The notes under the pieces are model-generated. The model was given only the letters and a program-made list of their open reading frames with translations. It was not told the origin of the DNA and ran no database searches. From assembly GCA_963806335.1 (NCBI GenBank), contig CAWDXO010000011.1, forward strand, positions 1 to 64,000: a DNA stretch of 64,000 nucleotides, written 5' to 3'. Made by a program: the position numbers and the translations under genes. Below, piece by piece: positions 25,961 to 34,908 of this stretch; positions within the stretch are counted from its first letter, which is position 1, and each line of letters begins with the position of its first letter. The stretch is from Palsa-504 sp963806335 (GTDB lineage: Bacteria; Actinomycetota; Actinomycetes; Streptosporangiales; Streptosporangiaceae).

Positions 25961-26590
25961 CTATCCGCGGACGTCCAAGGTGTCCAGGACGCGAACCACG
26001 TTCGCCGTCAGGTCGCCGGCCGCGTTCTCGTCCCCGGCCAGCTGGTGCAGCAGGGCCTGCTGGAACAGCCCGTCCAGGATCGCGTAGGCCGCTCCCGGGG
26101 ACAGGGCCACCGTGATCCCGGCGAACTCGGCGTACCGGCTGATCACGCGCCAGATCATCTCCTCGCGGCGATGGTCGATTTCCAGCACGTCGGCGCGGAA
26201 CGACTCCTCGAACAGGCTCTGGTTACGCAGGTCATACCAGAGCCGGTGCATCGGGGCGTCGGTCCGCAGCGTCTGGGCCATCGCCGCGCTGAACTCGCGC
26301 TTGAGCTCGCTGGCCGAACCCGCGGTGGCGACGATCTCGTCGTAGCGGGTGACGCAGGCGGCCTCGTACTGACGCACGCAGTGCGTGATCAGGTCTTCCT
26401 TGTCGCTGAAGTAGTAGTGCAGCACGCCGTGCGAGAACTGGGAGTTCTGCGCGATCTCGCGCAGGCTGGTGCGGGCGTAGCCGAGTTCGGCGAGCGTCTG
26501 CAGGGCGGCGCCGGCCAGCTGGGCCCGCCGTTCGGCGAACTTGTCGACCTGCCGCCGCGAGACCCGCTCCCGGTTGGTTACCTCCGTCAC
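25961..26590 (-). CDS. TetR-family transcriptional regulator
   Basis: A 209-residue repressor-like protein. The DNA-binding HTH is at about residues 25-70 (AALQTLAELGYARTSLREIA, FSHGVLHYYFSDKEDL). The ligand-binding half has FSAAMAQTLRTDAPMHRLWY and a C-terminal dimer helix, similar to regulators of fatty acid or steroid catabolism. It is transcribed away from the SDR/acyl-CoA synthetase genes, and two palindromic sites sit between them, so it probably represses that set and itself. A perfect 9-bp hairpin (26615-26637) lies in its leader. Confidence 0.9.
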   Translation of the reverse strand: MTEVTNRERVSRRQVDKFAERRAQLAGAALQTLAELGYARTSLREIAQNSQFSHGVLHYYFSDKEDLITHCVRQYEAACVTRYDEIVATAGSASELKREFSAAMAQTLRTDAPMHRLWYDLRNQSLFEESFRADVLEIDHRREEMIWRVISRYAEFAGITVALSPGAAYAILDGLFQQALLHQLAGDENAAGDLTANVVRVLDTLDVRG

Positions 26591-26614
26591 GGCTAGTGTC
26601 CCGTCGGTACGTCA

Positions 26615-26637
26615 CGGGCTCGCGCCGTGCGAGCCCG
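26615..26637 (-). promoter_or_regulatory. Perfect hairpin in the TetR gene leader
   Basis: CGGGCTCGC, a five-base loop, then GCGAGCCCG: a perfect nine-base stem between the TetR start codon and the operator sites. It could be a dyad operator or an mRNA hairpin affecting translation of the regulator. Confidence 0.4.
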
Positions 26638-26678
26638 AACCAACTGTATCCCGGCCAGTGCCCGCCGCCCAGAACAAA

Positions 26679-26717
26679 CTTGACAAGCGTCCAAGAAAGT
26701 CTTGACGATTGTCCAGA
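26679..26717. promoter_or_regulatory. Two tandem TetR operator-like sites overlapping promoter
   Basis: CTTGACAAGCGTCCAAG (26679-26695) and CTTGACGATTGTCCAGA (26701-26717) share TTGACnnnnGTCCA, an approximate dyad. Their starts are 22 bp apart, about two helical turns, so two dimers could bind the same DNA face. Both contain a TTGAC hexamer start that could serve as -35. For the second, CAATGT at 26726-26731 is a possible -10 with 18 bp spacing for the SDR operon. Confidence 0.6.
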
Positions 26718-26783
26718 CTCCGTGGCAATGTGACCTACGTCGCACGGCCAGCCAGCTGCGCCGTCTCGAGGAGGAGATGCCAC

Positions 26784-27587
26784 ATGAGCGTGTACGACTT
26801 GACCGGACGCAAGGCCCTGGTCACCGGAGGAGCCCGCGGGCTGGGCGCCGGCATGGCCGAAGCGCTTGCCCGGGCCGGCGCGGCCGTGGTCATCGGCGAC
26901 ATCCGTGAGGAGCTCGGCGAGGCGACCGCCGACGCGATCAAGAAGACCGGCGCCGACGCCGCGTTCCTCCCGCTCGACGTGACCGACGACGCCAGCTGGG
27001 AGCGCGCCATCGAGGGCACCATCGCCGAGCTCGGCGGCCTGGACATCGTGGTCAACAACGCCGGCGTCGAGATTTCCAGCCTGGTCGCCGACCTGGACCC
27101 GGACGACATCCGCAAGATGCTCGAGGTCAACATCCTCGGCACCTCGCTCGGGGTCAAGCACGCCTTCCGCGCCATGCGCCCCGGCGGCCCGGCCGGCCGA
27201 GGCGGCGCCGTCGTCAACATCGCGTCGGTCGCCGCCACTATCGCCTTCCCCGGCATCGCCATCTACTCCGCGACGAAATCAGCGGTCGACCGGCTGACCC
27301 GGGTCGCGGCCATGGAGTCCGGCAAGCTCGGTTACGCCGTGCGCGTGAACTGCATCTACCCGGGGCTGGTTCCCACCGAGATGGGCAACCAGCTCGCCCA
27401 GGACATGGTGACGCTCGGGCTGTTCCCGAGCGTGGAAGAGTGCGTCGGCGCCGTGGTGGGGCTCACCCCGCACGGCCGCCTAGGCGAGGTCGCGGACATG
27501 GCCGACGCGGTGGTGTTCCTGGCCTCCGACGCGTCCCGCTTCATCACCGGGGCGGGGCTGCCGGTCGACGGCGGCATGGGCATGTGA
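26784..27587 (+). CDS. Short-chain dehydrogenase/reductase (SDR)
   Basis: A 267-residue classical SDR. The cofactor loop TGGARGLG is at 14-21, the NNAG motif at 91-94, and the catalytic residues are Ser148, Tyr161 and Lys165 (YSATK). The C-terminal ending FITGAGLPVDGGMGM is typical. The ATG at 26784 has GAGGAGG 8-14 bases upstream; the frame is open further but conserved sequence begins here. It starts a probable operon of three genes under the TetR-type operators, likely oxidising a hydroxyacyl or alcohol intermediate. Confidence 0.9.
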   Translation: MSVYDLTGRKALVTGGARGLGAGMAEALARAGAAVVIGDIREELGEATADAIKKTGADAAFLPLDVTDDASWERAIEGTIAELGGLDIVVNNAGVEISSLVADLDPDDIRKMLEVNILGTSLGVKHAFRAMRPGGPAGRGGAVVNIASVAATIAFPGIAIYSATKSAVDRLTRVAAMESGKLGYAVRVNCIYPGLVPTEMGNQLAQDMVTLGLFPSVEECVGAVVGLTPHGRLGEVADMADAVVFLASDASRFITGAGLPVDGGMGM

Positions 27588-27603
27588 GAGAAAGGACCAG
27601 GAC

Positions 27604-28731
27604 ATGAGCAACGACAAGCCCGTCATCGTCTACGGCGCCTCCGGCTATACCGGCCGTCTCATCTGCGAGTACCTGCGTGAGTACAACGTGCCGTTCGTGG
27701 CCGCCGGCCGCGACAAGGCCCGCATCGCCGAGGCCCTGGACAAGGTGCCCGGCATCGACACCATCGAACACGATATCGTCGAGGTATCCCACGACGTCGA
27801 ACCGCTGACCGAGCTCTTCAGCGGAGCCAGCGTGGTCTGCAACACGGTCGGCCCGTTCGGCCAGTACGGCACGGAGGTGGTCGAGGCCAGTCTGGCCGCC
27901 GGATGCCACTACCTGGACACCACCGGCGAACAGGACTGGCTGATCACCTGCGACGACAGCTACGGGCGGCGGATGGCGGACGCGGGCCTGCTGCTCGCGC
28001 CGGGCGTCGCGCAGATGTACACCACCGGTGAGATCGCCGCCCAGCTCTGCCTGGAAAAGCCGGGCGTCGACACGCTGGACATCCTGGTCTTCTGGAAGGG
28101 CATGCCCACCATCGCCTCGACCCGGACGATCCTGGTCAACGCGGCCCTGGCCAAGGCGTACTACCTGGAGCAGAACCAGTACGTCGAATGGCCCGCCGAC
28201 GGCACCCTGTACGACGTGGTGATCCCCGGCCAGCACGAGACCGGCCTGGCGCTGCCGTGGGGTGGCACCTCGCACCCGGTGTGGTTCAAGCACGACCCGC
28301 GCGTCGCCAACGTCAGGGCCCTCGGCGGCGTGTTCAATCGTGCCCTCATGCAGGGCGTCCCGCAGATCGTCAAGGCGGTCCTCGAGCAGATCGAAGGGCT
28401 GCCGGAGGCGGAGAAGCTGCGGGTACTCACCGAGCAGGCGGCCGCCGTGATGAACCAGATGCCGCCGCGCGAGTCCACCCGGATCAACACCTCGCTGGAC
28501 TCGGTGCACGCCTCCGGGCCGCTGGGCCGCGCCCACTGCGTGATCCACGGCAACTCCAACTACAAGCAGACCGGACTGATGCAGGCCTACGCGGCCTACT
28601 CGCTGCTGCAGCAGCCGCCCAGGCGCGTCGGTTTCGCGTCGGGCTGCCAGGCCTTCGGTCACCGCGAGCTGCTCGGCGTGCTGCGCAGCTTCGGGCTGGT
28701 CATGGAGCCCAACCTCACCGTGCACCACTGA
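27604..28731 (+). CDS. Saccharopine dehydrogenase-like NADP-binding reductase
   Basis: A 375-residue protein. The N-terminal Rossmann domain has VIVYGASGYTGRLICEYL, GRDKARIAEAL and VVCNTVGPFGQYG, followed by HYLDTTGEQDW, all typical of the saccharopine-dehydrogenase-like family that includes the mycobacterial trans-acting enoyl reductase. It therefore more likely reduces a lipid or polyketide-type intermediate than saccharopine. It begins 16 bases after the SDR stop with GAGAAAGGA upstream, so it is in the same operon. Confidence 0.85.
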   Translation: MSNDKPVIVYGASGYTGRLICEYLREYNVPFVAAGRDKARIAEALDKVPGIDTIEHDIVEVSHDVEPLTELFSGASVVCNTVGPFGQYGTEVVEASLAAGCHYLDTTGEQDWLITCDDSYGRRMADAGLLLAPGVAQMYTTGEIAAQLCLEKPGVDTLDILVFWKGMPTIASTRTILVNAALAKAYYLEQNQYVEWPADGTLYDVVIPGQHETGLALPWGGTSHPVWFKHDPRVANVRALGGVFNRALMQGVPQIVKAVLEQIEGLPEAEKLRVLTEQAAAVMNQMPPRESTRINTSLDSVHASGPLGRAHCVIHGNSNYKQTGLMQAYAAYSLLQQPPRRVGFASGCQAFGHRELLGVLRSFGLVMEPNLTVHH

Positions 28732-28755
28732 CCCGCCGCGACGCCGGGACGACGC

Positions 28756-30324
28756 GTGCGCCTGATCGACTTCCTCGACAAGGGTGCCTCCCTGGGGGCG
28801 GAGGCACCCTGCCTGACCACGGCCGGGCGCACGCTGACCTACGGCGACGTCCGGCGGCTGTCCTGGCGGATCGCCCGGGCGTTCGACCGGGCCGGGGTCG
28901 AGCCCGGCGAGAAGGTCGCCATCCTGTCCGCGAACGACCCGGTCGCGTTCAGCTGCGTGTTCGGTATCTCCCGGGCGGGCGCGGTGTGGTGCCCGGTCAA
29001 CCCGCGCAACGAGGCGGCGGAAAACCGCGACCTGCTCGACTTCTTCGACTGCACCTGCCTGATCTTCCAGGCCGCCTTCGCGCCGCTGGTCGCCAAGATC
29101 CGGTCCGACCTGCCGAAGCTGACCACGCTGGTCTGCCTCGACGGTGAGCCGAAGTCGGTCACCGGGGCTATCCCGTTCGACCTGTGGATCGGACCTGAGC
29201 CCGCCGAACCGTGGCAGGCCGAACCCCCCGACGATATGGCCATGCTTGTCGGAACCGGCGGCACCACCGGGCGTCCCAAGGGCGTGCTGCTGACCGGGCA
29301 CAACCTCGAGGCGATGTCGGCGCTGACGCTGATGAGCTACCCGTTCCGGCCCCGCCCCAGGTACCTGGCCCTGGCTCCGCTGACCCACGCGGCCGGCGTG
29401 CTGTGCTTCCCGGTTATGGCGCTCGGCGGCGAGATCGTCATCATGGGTAAACCGGACCTGGCCGGGTTCCTCGCGCTGGTCGAGCGGCACCGGATCACCC
29501 ACACGTTCCTGCCGCCGACCCTGATCTACATGCTCCTCGACCACCACGACCTGCCGGGCGCCGACCTGTCCTCACTGCAGTGCCTCTGGTACGGCGCGGC
29601 TCCGATGTCGGCCAGCCGCCTGGAGGAGGCCCTGGAGGCGATCGGGCCGGTGATGGGGCAGCTGTTCGGTCAGTCCGAAGCCCCGATGATGATCTCGACC
29701 ATGGCGCCGGCTGACCATTTTCACGCCGACGGCTCGGTTGCCCGCGAGCGCCTGCCCTCGGCCGGCCTCACCCCGCTCACCCTCGTCGCGATCATGGACG
29801 ACGAAGGGCACCTGCTCGGCCCGGGGGAGCGCGGCGAGATCGTGATCCGGGGCCCGCTGGTGATGGCGGGCTACTACAAGAACCCCGCGGGCTCGCAGGA
29901 GGCGGCCAGGCACGGCTGGCATCACACCGGGGACATCGGCTACCTCGACGACGACAACTATCTGTTCATCGTCGACCGGGCCAAGGACATGATCATCACC
30001 GGCGGCTTCAACGTGTACTCCGCCGAGGTCGAGCAGGTCCTGCTAGCCCACCCGGCCGTACAGGACTGCGCGGTCATCGGGTTGCCCGACGAGAAATGGG
30101 GTGAGCGCGTCACCGCGGTCGTCCAGCTGCGGGCCGGGCAGCGCGTCACCTCCGACGAGGTGCGCACGTTCGTCAAGGAACGGCTCGGCAGCGTGAAGGC
30201 GCCCAAGCAGGTGGAGGTCTGGCCCGACCTGCCCCGATCCAAGGTCGGCAAGGTCCTCAAACCGGACATCAAGGCCCAGCTCCGCCCCGATCCGGACGCC
30301 CCGCCCCCTGATCCTCAGGACTAG
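28756..30324 (+). CDS. Acyl-CoA synthetase (AMP-forming, FadD-type)
   Basis: A 522-residue ANL-superfamily ligase that activates a carboxylic acid as acyl-AMP, then acyl-CoA. The P-loop motif is MLVGTGGTTGRPKGVLLTG, the A5-like motif LFGQSEAPM and the A7/A8 region HTGDIGYLDDDNYLFIVDRA, KDMIITGGFNVY. The C-terminal catalytic lysine lies in PRSKVGKVLK. A GTG at 28756 is used, 24 bases after the reductase stop. As the third gene of the TetR-controlled set it probably supplies the CoA ester on which the SDR and reductase work. The acid substrate is unknown. Confidence 0.9.
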   Translation: MRLIDFLDKGASLGAEAPCLTTAGRTLTYGDVRRLSWRIARAFDRAGVEPGEKVAILSANDPVAFSCVFGISRAGAVWCPVNPRNEAAENRDLLDFFDCTCLIFQAAFAPLVAKIRSDLPKLTTLVCLDGEPKSVTGAIPFDLWIGPEPAEPWQAEPPDDMAMLVGTGGTTGRPKGVLLTGHNLEAMSALTLMSYPFRPRPRYLALAPLTHAAGVLCFPVMALGGEIVIMGKPDLAGFLALVERHRITHTFLPPTLIYMLLDHHDLPGADLSSLQCLWYGAAPMSASRLEEALEAIGPVMGQLFGQSEAPMMISTMAPADHFHADGSVARERLPSAGLTPLTLVAIMDDEGHLLGPGERGEIVIRGPLVMAGYYKNPAGSQEAARHGWHHTGDIGYLDDDNYLFIVDRAKDMIITGGFNVYSAEVEQVLLAHPAVQDCAVIGLPDEKWGERVTAVVQLRAGQRVTSDEVRTFVKERLGSVKAPKQVEVWPDLPRSKVGKVLKPDIKAQLRPDPDAPPPDPQD

Positions 30325-30443
30325 CGTCCACCGCTCGCCGTACCCCGCCCGAGCGCGTCAGCCCCATGCACCAGGGCGGGAGCCATAACTCCTCGTAAAC
30401 CGGTCGTGCTCGGGGCGTTAGGGCCATTAGGCTCGAAGACACC

Positions 30444-31037
30444 ATGGCAGTCACCGCCGATGACCTTGACGATGCGATCTCATGCGTGATGAGCGGCCTG
30501 CTGCCGCTGACCGACCGGGACTGGTCGGTACAGGCGGGCAGCCTGGAGTGGGATTGCTGGCATACCGCCAAGCACATCGGCGATTGCCTGCTGTCGTACG
30601 GCTGGCAGCTGGCGGTCCAGCCCACCGCGCGTTACGTCCGGGCCGTCGCCACGGCGGAAAAAGACTGCTCGCCCGCCGAGGTGCTCGAGTTCGCCGTGGC
30701 CGGAGGGCGCGTCCTGGCCTCGATGGTCCGCACGTCCCGCGCGCACGTCCGCGCCTACCACCCGGCCGGGATGTCCGATCCGGAGGGCTTCGCCGGGCTG
30801 GGCTGCCACGAGGCCCTCCTGCACGGTAACGACATCGCCCACGGATTCGGCCTCAGCCTCGATCCGCCACGCGATGTGTGCCGCCGCGTCCTGGCCCGGA
30901 TCTTCCCGCAGGCGTCGGCCGACCTGGCCGACCTGGACCCGTGGGCCGCGCTGCTCGCGACGGGCGGCCGGACCGAGTTGCCTGGCCGCCCGGCACGACC
31001 GAACTGGCGTCCCCACCCCGCCCCGCTGACCAGCTGA
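30444..31037 (+). CDS. DinB-like / mycothiol-dependent maleylpyruvate isomerase-type protein
   Basis: A 197-residue protein of the DinB/YfiT four-helix family. The three metal-binding histidines can be placed in EWDCWHTAKHIGDC and CHEALLHGNDIAHGFG. The N-terminal ADDLDDAISCVMSGLLPLTD and the pattern as a whole fit the MDMPI_N subgroup, thiol-dependent enzymes using mycothiol in actinobacteria. The reaction is unknown. A TAGGCT box at 30428 ends ten bases before the ATG, so the mRNA may be nearly leaderless. Confidence 0.75.
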   Translation: MAVTADDLDDAISCVMSGLLPLTDRDWSVQAGSLEWDCWHTAKHIGDCLLSYGWQLAVQPTARYVRAVATAEKDCSPAEVLEFAVAGGRVLASMVRTSRAHVRAYHPAGMSDPEGFAGLGCHEALLHGNDIAHGFGLSLDPPRDVCRRVLARIFPQASADLADLDPWAALLATGGRTELPGRPARPNWRPHPAPLTS

Positions 31038-31148
31038 CGGGTCCCGCGACGAAGATTAAAGCTAGCGAAACGATTTTAAGACTGGCTGCGCTTCCTGGCC
31101 GGGGCCGTTACCGTCAGCGGCAATACTTGTGCCGAACTTAGGAACCCC

Positions 31149-31853
31149 ATGCGCCGTGCCCTGATATCCCTGCTGGCCGCTTGCATCACCACGGCCGTCA
31201 CCGCCGTGACTGCCTTCGCGGCGATCCCGGCCAGCGCGAAGTGGGAATCGTCGGCCGCATTCGGCATTTGGGACAACGGCGGTTTCGTTGTCTTCAACGA
31301 CGCATGGAACACCTCGCCCGGACCGCAGACGATCTGGGCCGACTCGTACCACTACTGGGGCGTCGAGTCGGACCAGGCGGCCGGTAACGCCACGGTGGAG
31401 ACCTACCCGAACGTGCAGAAGAACTACAACAACGTGCCGTTGAAGTCCTTGCACCTCATCCAGAATGGCTTCACCGAGTCGATGCCAGGCGGCCGCGGTA
31501 TCGACGCCGAGGCCGCCGACGACGTATGGCTGAATGGTTACAAGATCGAGGTCATGATCTGGGTCGACAACCACGGCCAGACACCCGCGGGGAAGGTTAT
31601 CGGCCACGCAAAAATCTTCGGCCAGCGCTTCGCGGTCTGGCATACCGCGAGCATTTACAGCTTCGCGCTAGACCACAACGAGACCAGCGGGGTGACCCAC
31701 ATCCTGGCCTCTATCCAGTGGCTGGTGGCGCACCGCTACGTACCAGCCAGCGCGACCCTGAGGCAGGTCGACTTCGGCTGGGAAATCGTCTCGACGGGCG
31801 GTAAGCCCATGGACTTTGCCGTCACCAATTACTGGCTGCGCACTCAGCATTAG
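31149..31853 (+). CDS. Secreted GH12-like glycosidase
   Basis: A 234-residue secreted protein. A signal peptide (basic start, hydrophobic core, cleavage probably after ASA at residue 30) precedes a jelly-roll domain. GH12 landmarks are visible: VETYPNVQ, then EVMIWVDNHGQTPAG with the candidate nucleophile Glu134, and VDFGWEIVSTGG with the candidate acid/base Glu212. GH12 enzymes cut beta-1,4-glucans such as cellulose or xyloglucan; low overall similarity leaves the specificity open. AGGAA sits eight bases before the ATG. Its stop overlaps the end of the convergent DUF1707 gene by four bases. Confidence 0.75.
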   Translation: MRRALISLLAACITTAVTAVTAFAAIPASAKWESSAAFGIWDNGGFVVFNDAWNTSPGPQTIWADSYHYWGVESDQAAGNATVETYPNVQKNYNNVPLKSLHLIQNGFTESMPGGRGIDAEAADDVWLNGYKIEVMIWVDNHGQTPAGKVIGHAKIFGQRFAVWHTASIYSFALDHNETSGVTHILASIQWLVAHRYVPASATLRQVDFGWEIVSTGGKPMDFAVTNYWLRTQH

Positions 31854-32476
31854 CCGGGCAGCTCGCGGCTGCGGTCTTTCAGTCCGCGGAGGATGTCCCG
31901 GTAGCTGCTGGCGCGCATGTCGGACGGCACCCGCCATACGTCGATGGTCCCGGCGAAACCGAGGACACGGACCTGGACCGTCGGGGCGTCCGCGCGGTCG
32001 GTGTCACGGCCCCAGTCCCGCCGGTGACCGAAGACGGCGGCACCGCTGACGTCGACGTTAACGCCTTCGGGCACGTAGACATCGACGTTGCCGAACGCCG
32101 CGAGAACGGTGACCTTGGTCTGCCGCTCAGTGATCGTGGCGTCGCGTAGATCGAAGTCGAGATCTCCGAAGGTACTGGTAGCTACGGTCCACCGGCGCAG
32201 CCTGAGCCGCCCGCGGCGCGTGACATGACCAAGCAGGGCCGCGGACAAGCGGGTGGCCTTGCGACGCGGGCGCTTAGTCTCGACGAAGATCTCAGGCAAG
32301 TCTTCCCGGAGTCGCGCCAGCTCCCCGCTGAACCGGGACTGCAGGGCGGCTTCGACTCGCTCGGAGAATTCCTCAAGCGTCAGGCGGCCCGCGAGAAGGT
32401 GTTCGCGAAGCACGGCGACGGCCTCATCCCGGTCTGAGTCCGAGACGCGCAGCGACGCATCGTCCATGGCCGCCAC
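31850..32476 (-). CDS. DUF1707 / cell-wall-stress-type protein
   Basis: A 208-residue protein. The N-terminal DUF1707 domain is clear: LRVSDSDRDEAVAVLREHLL, AGRLTLEEFSERVEAAL. The C-terminal part (FGDLDFDLRDATI, VLAAFGNVDVYVPEGVNVDV) is a right-handed-helix-like DUF2154/LiaF-type domain. Such proteins are linked to cell envelope stress in actinobacteria, without a defined reaction. No transmembrane segment is seen, so it may be cytoplasmic or peripheral. The ATG three codons later is an alternative start. Confidence 0.87.
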   Translation of the reverse strand: MAAMDDASLRVSDSDRDEAVAVLREHLLAGRLTLEEFSERVEAALQSRFSGELARLREDLPEIFVETKRPRRKATRLSAALLGHVTRRGRLRLRRWTVATSTFGDLDFDLRDATITERQTKVTVLAAFGNVDVYVPEGVNVDVSGAAVFGHRRDWGRDTDRADAPTVQVRVLGFAGTIDVWRVPSDMRASSYRDILRGLKDRSRELPG

Positions 32477-32500
32477 ATTAAACCACCGGTAGCGGGACGG

Positions 32501-33619
32501 CTACCGCGCGGCCTGCGACGGCCGCCCGGCCGCGCGGGCCGACATCGTGATGAAATCGCGCGCCCACCAGGACTCGAAGAAGGTGGCGGGGCCCTGCACG
32601 GTCGAAGCGAGCAACCTGCGGCCGTTGGACGGCGCGGCAGGGCGGCCCGCCGCGGGATCGTAGCTGGCGAAGACCGGCCAGTCGGGGTTGATATCGAGCT
32701 GCATGCCGCGTACCACCCCGGCCCGCACGAGAAGCCGGGCGAGTTGAAGCGGGTCCAGAGCCGGGCCAGCCGCATAGACCAGCGCTCCGTCGGCGGTGAT
32801 GCCGAGCCCCGAACGCCACTGGTGCTCGATGCCGGGAACAGCGGCCGCGCAGGAGGTCGCGCCGCAGGTCGACCCCCACGCCTGCCAGTTCGCGCTGGCC
32901 TGCGGCGTGGGTTGTCCGCCGGCCACGAGCGGTATCAGGTTCTGGCGGACGCCGGCCACGTTCGCGGTCATCCGCACGTCGCGGTCCCAGGCCCCGATAT
33001 CGACGCTGCCGTTCGCGTAGATGACCAGCGAGGCCGCCCCCGGCCGGAGCGGCTCAATCGCGCGGCCTTGCGTGTAGTAGCCGCCGCCTGCGGCGTTCAT
33101 CAGGAAACCGCCGTTGAACGCGGCCACCAGCGTGGCGGCCTGGGCCGGCTGGATCGGCGCGGTATACCGGTACGGGCCGCCGCCTGGGCTCTTGGACCCG
33201 GAGTAAAGCCGGGCGGTCAGCAGCCGCGTGTCCATCCAGGCGATCCCCGCCGGCTCGGTGCCGCCCGGGGGGACCAGGGTGGTCTGGTAGACCGCCGGCG
33301 CGCCGCTGACCGGCTGTCCGGCCGGGCTCCAGGTACCTGCTCCGGCGATCGTCGGCCCGGCCCAGGGCACCAGCGCGGCAGGGGACGGCAGCGGTGATGA
33401 CCGAACAGCCGTCGGCTTAGCCGAACCTGTCTTCCTCGCCGGAGCCGTCCGGCCCGCGACGGCAGTCGACGTGCTCGCCCGTGCCCCCGCGCCGGGCGCC
33501 CCCGGCGCCGCGGCCCCGCTGCACGCCGCCGTCAGGCCGGCCGCTGTCAGGCCGGCCGCCGCCAGCATGACGGCCCCACGCGGCTTGCGCATCCTCATAC
33601 GCACAGCATGCTGGGCCAT
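32501..33619 (-). CDS. Phosphodiester glycosidase-like (NAGPA/DUF2233) lipoprotein
   Basis: A 372-residue exported protein. A hydrophobic leader ends in the lipobox-like LTAAC (Cys33), so it is likely a lipoprotein; a Ser/Thr/Ala/Pro-rich linker follows. The conserved core is ATLVAAFNGGFLMNA, YYTQGRA, ASLVIYANGSVDIGAWDRDV, and the C-terminal GMQLDINPDWPVFASYD, which match the phosphodiester glycosidase family. Members remove GlcNAc-phosphodiesters or similar groups; the extracellular substrate is unknown. ATGs at 33598 and 33592 are alternative starts that still give a signal peptide. Confidence 0.8.
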   Translation of the reverse strand: MAQHAVRMRMRKPRGAVMLAAAGLTAAGLTAACSGAAAPGAPGAGARASTSTAVAGRTAPARKTGSAKPTAVRSSPLPSPAALVPWAGPTIAGAGTWSPAGQPVSGAPAVYQTTLVPPGGTEPAGIAWMDTRLLTARLYSGSKSPGGGPYRYTAPIQPAQAATLVAAFNGGFLMNAAGGGYYTQGRAIEPLRPGAASLVIYANGSVDIGAWDRDVRMTANVAGVRQNLIPLVAGGQPTPQASANWQAWGSTCGATSCAAAVPGIEHQWRSGLGITADGALVYAAGPALDPLQLARLLVRAGVVRGMQLDINPDWPVFASYDPAAGRPAAPSNGRRLLASTVQGPATFFESWWARDFITMSARAAGRPSQAAR

Positions 33620-33747
33620 GATGAAGTCATCGTGAAGCCCCGCGTGCTGGGCATCTCAACATATTCGTGGCCGTAACGATCCGGGAACGGTGCGCCCGTA
33701 GCGTGGCTCGCGGTATGCCAGGCGATAATCAGCTCAAGAGGTGAGAC

Positions 33748-34731
33748 ATGGCCCCCGCAGCGTTCTGGCGCGCGTGGTCGATCTGGGCCGTCTCTACGGC
33801 GGCGACCGCCACCACGCTCGCCTACAACACCCTCTACCCGCTGCCCGCCAGCCTGGCCAGCCAGGGCGGGAGCGCGCCGGACAAGGTGATCGCGATCGTG
33901 TTCATCGGCGCCTTCGCCACGGTCGGCGCGCTGCTCGCCTGGAAGCGGCCGGGGAACCCGATCGGATGGCTGCTGTCCGCGACCGGCCTGGCCTACGCCA
34001 CAGGAGTTTCTAGCGCGCTGCTGGCGAGCTTCCGCCGGACGCTTACCTTGTCCAATTGGCTGGGCTGGATCTGGCTGCTGGGCCTCGGGCTGTGCGTGTT
34101 TGTGGTGCTGCTGTTTCCCACCGGGCATCTGCCCTCCCGCCGCTGGCGGCCGGTGGCCTGGGCCGCCGGGGCCGGCCTGGCCGGGTGGGCCCTGGGCAAC
34201 GCGTTCGCGCCCACGATCATCTCGGCCAGCCCGGCGATGCCGAACCCGGTCGGGCTATCTGCACCAGCCGGGAATATCTTCAAGCTGATGGCGTTTGGCG
34301 GCGCGGCGCTGATCGCCGCCACGGGCCTGGCCGCCGTGCTGTCCCTGGCGTTCCGTTACCGGCACGCCCGGACCGCCGAACGGGCGCAGCTCAAGTGGGT
34401 GGTCTACGCGGGCGCCCTGATCGTGGCGGCGCTGCTCGCCGAGATCCCGGCCGAGAAGATCCTCGGCCCGGGCGACGCGGCCAACAACCTCGAGAACGCG
34501 ATGTCCAGCGGGGCCATCGCGCTCGTCCCGGTGGCCATCGGCATCGCCGTGCTGAAGTACCGGCTGTACGACATCGACCGGGTCATCTCCCGGACCGTGG
34601 CCTACGCGATCGTCACCGGCTTGCTGGCCGGGGTCTACGCCGGGCTGGCGCTGCTGGCCACCGAGGTGCTCCGGTTTTCCTCTCCCGTCGCGGTGGCCGC
34701 CTCGACCCTGGCGGCGGCGGGTGTGGACTAG
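33748..34731 (+). CDS. Membrane sensor domain, probably a truncated histidine kinase
   Basis: A 327-residue polytopic protein with about eight transmembrane segments. KYRLYDIDRVISRTVAYAIV and GVYAGLALLATEVL match the sensor part of a large actinomycete kinase family, whose members continue from AVAASTLAAA into FNPLRRRVQ..VDRRFNR, a GAF/dimerisation region and an HATPase domain. Here the frame ends right after AVAASTLAAAGVD, so the kinase half is missing. The ATG follows GAGGTGAG. It may survive as a membrane protein without kinase activity or be a pseudogene. Confidence 0.75.
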   Translation: MAPAAFWRAWSIWAVSTAATATTLAYNTLYPLPASLASQGGSAPDKVIAIVFIGAFATVGALLAWKRPGNPIGWLLSATGLAYATGVSSALLASFRRTLTLSNWLGWIWLLGLGLCVFVVLLFPTGHLPSRRWRPVAWAAGAGLAGWALGNAFAPTIISASPAMPNPVGLSAPAGNIFKLMAFGGAALIAATGLAAVLSLAFRYRHARTAERAQLKWVVYAGALIVAALLAEIPAEKILGPGDAANNLENAMSSGAIALVPVAIGIAVLKYRLYDIDRVISRTVAYAIVTGLLAGVYAGLALLATEVLRFSSPVAVAASTLAAAGVD

Positions 34732-34908
34732 CGGTAAACGGTTACGGCGCCGTTGCCCTCGAGGGCCGGCCGTCCGTCCACCACCGCGTACGTGTCAGCT
34801 GGCTGAGGGGAAGGGCCGGGGTCCGTTCGGGAAAATCAATGAAGGGAACTACGGCAGCGCGCCGGGGTACGGGCGCCCGCCTGGTTACGGTCCGCCGCCG
34901 CTGTGTGC
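34732..34908. other. Gene debris after truncated kinase
   Basis: A short plus-strand stretch (34840-34900) translates to NYGSAPGYGRPPGYGPPP, like the Gly/Tyr/Pro-rich start of DUF4190-type membrane proteins, but the frame then runs out. It lies where the missing kinase part should be, suggesting a deletion that joined two genes. Confidence 0.35.

Noticed and set aside
27544..29547. 667-codon minus-strand frame across the SDR, reductase and FadD genes
   Set aside because: Shadow of three well-conserved plus-strand genes; no family similarity.
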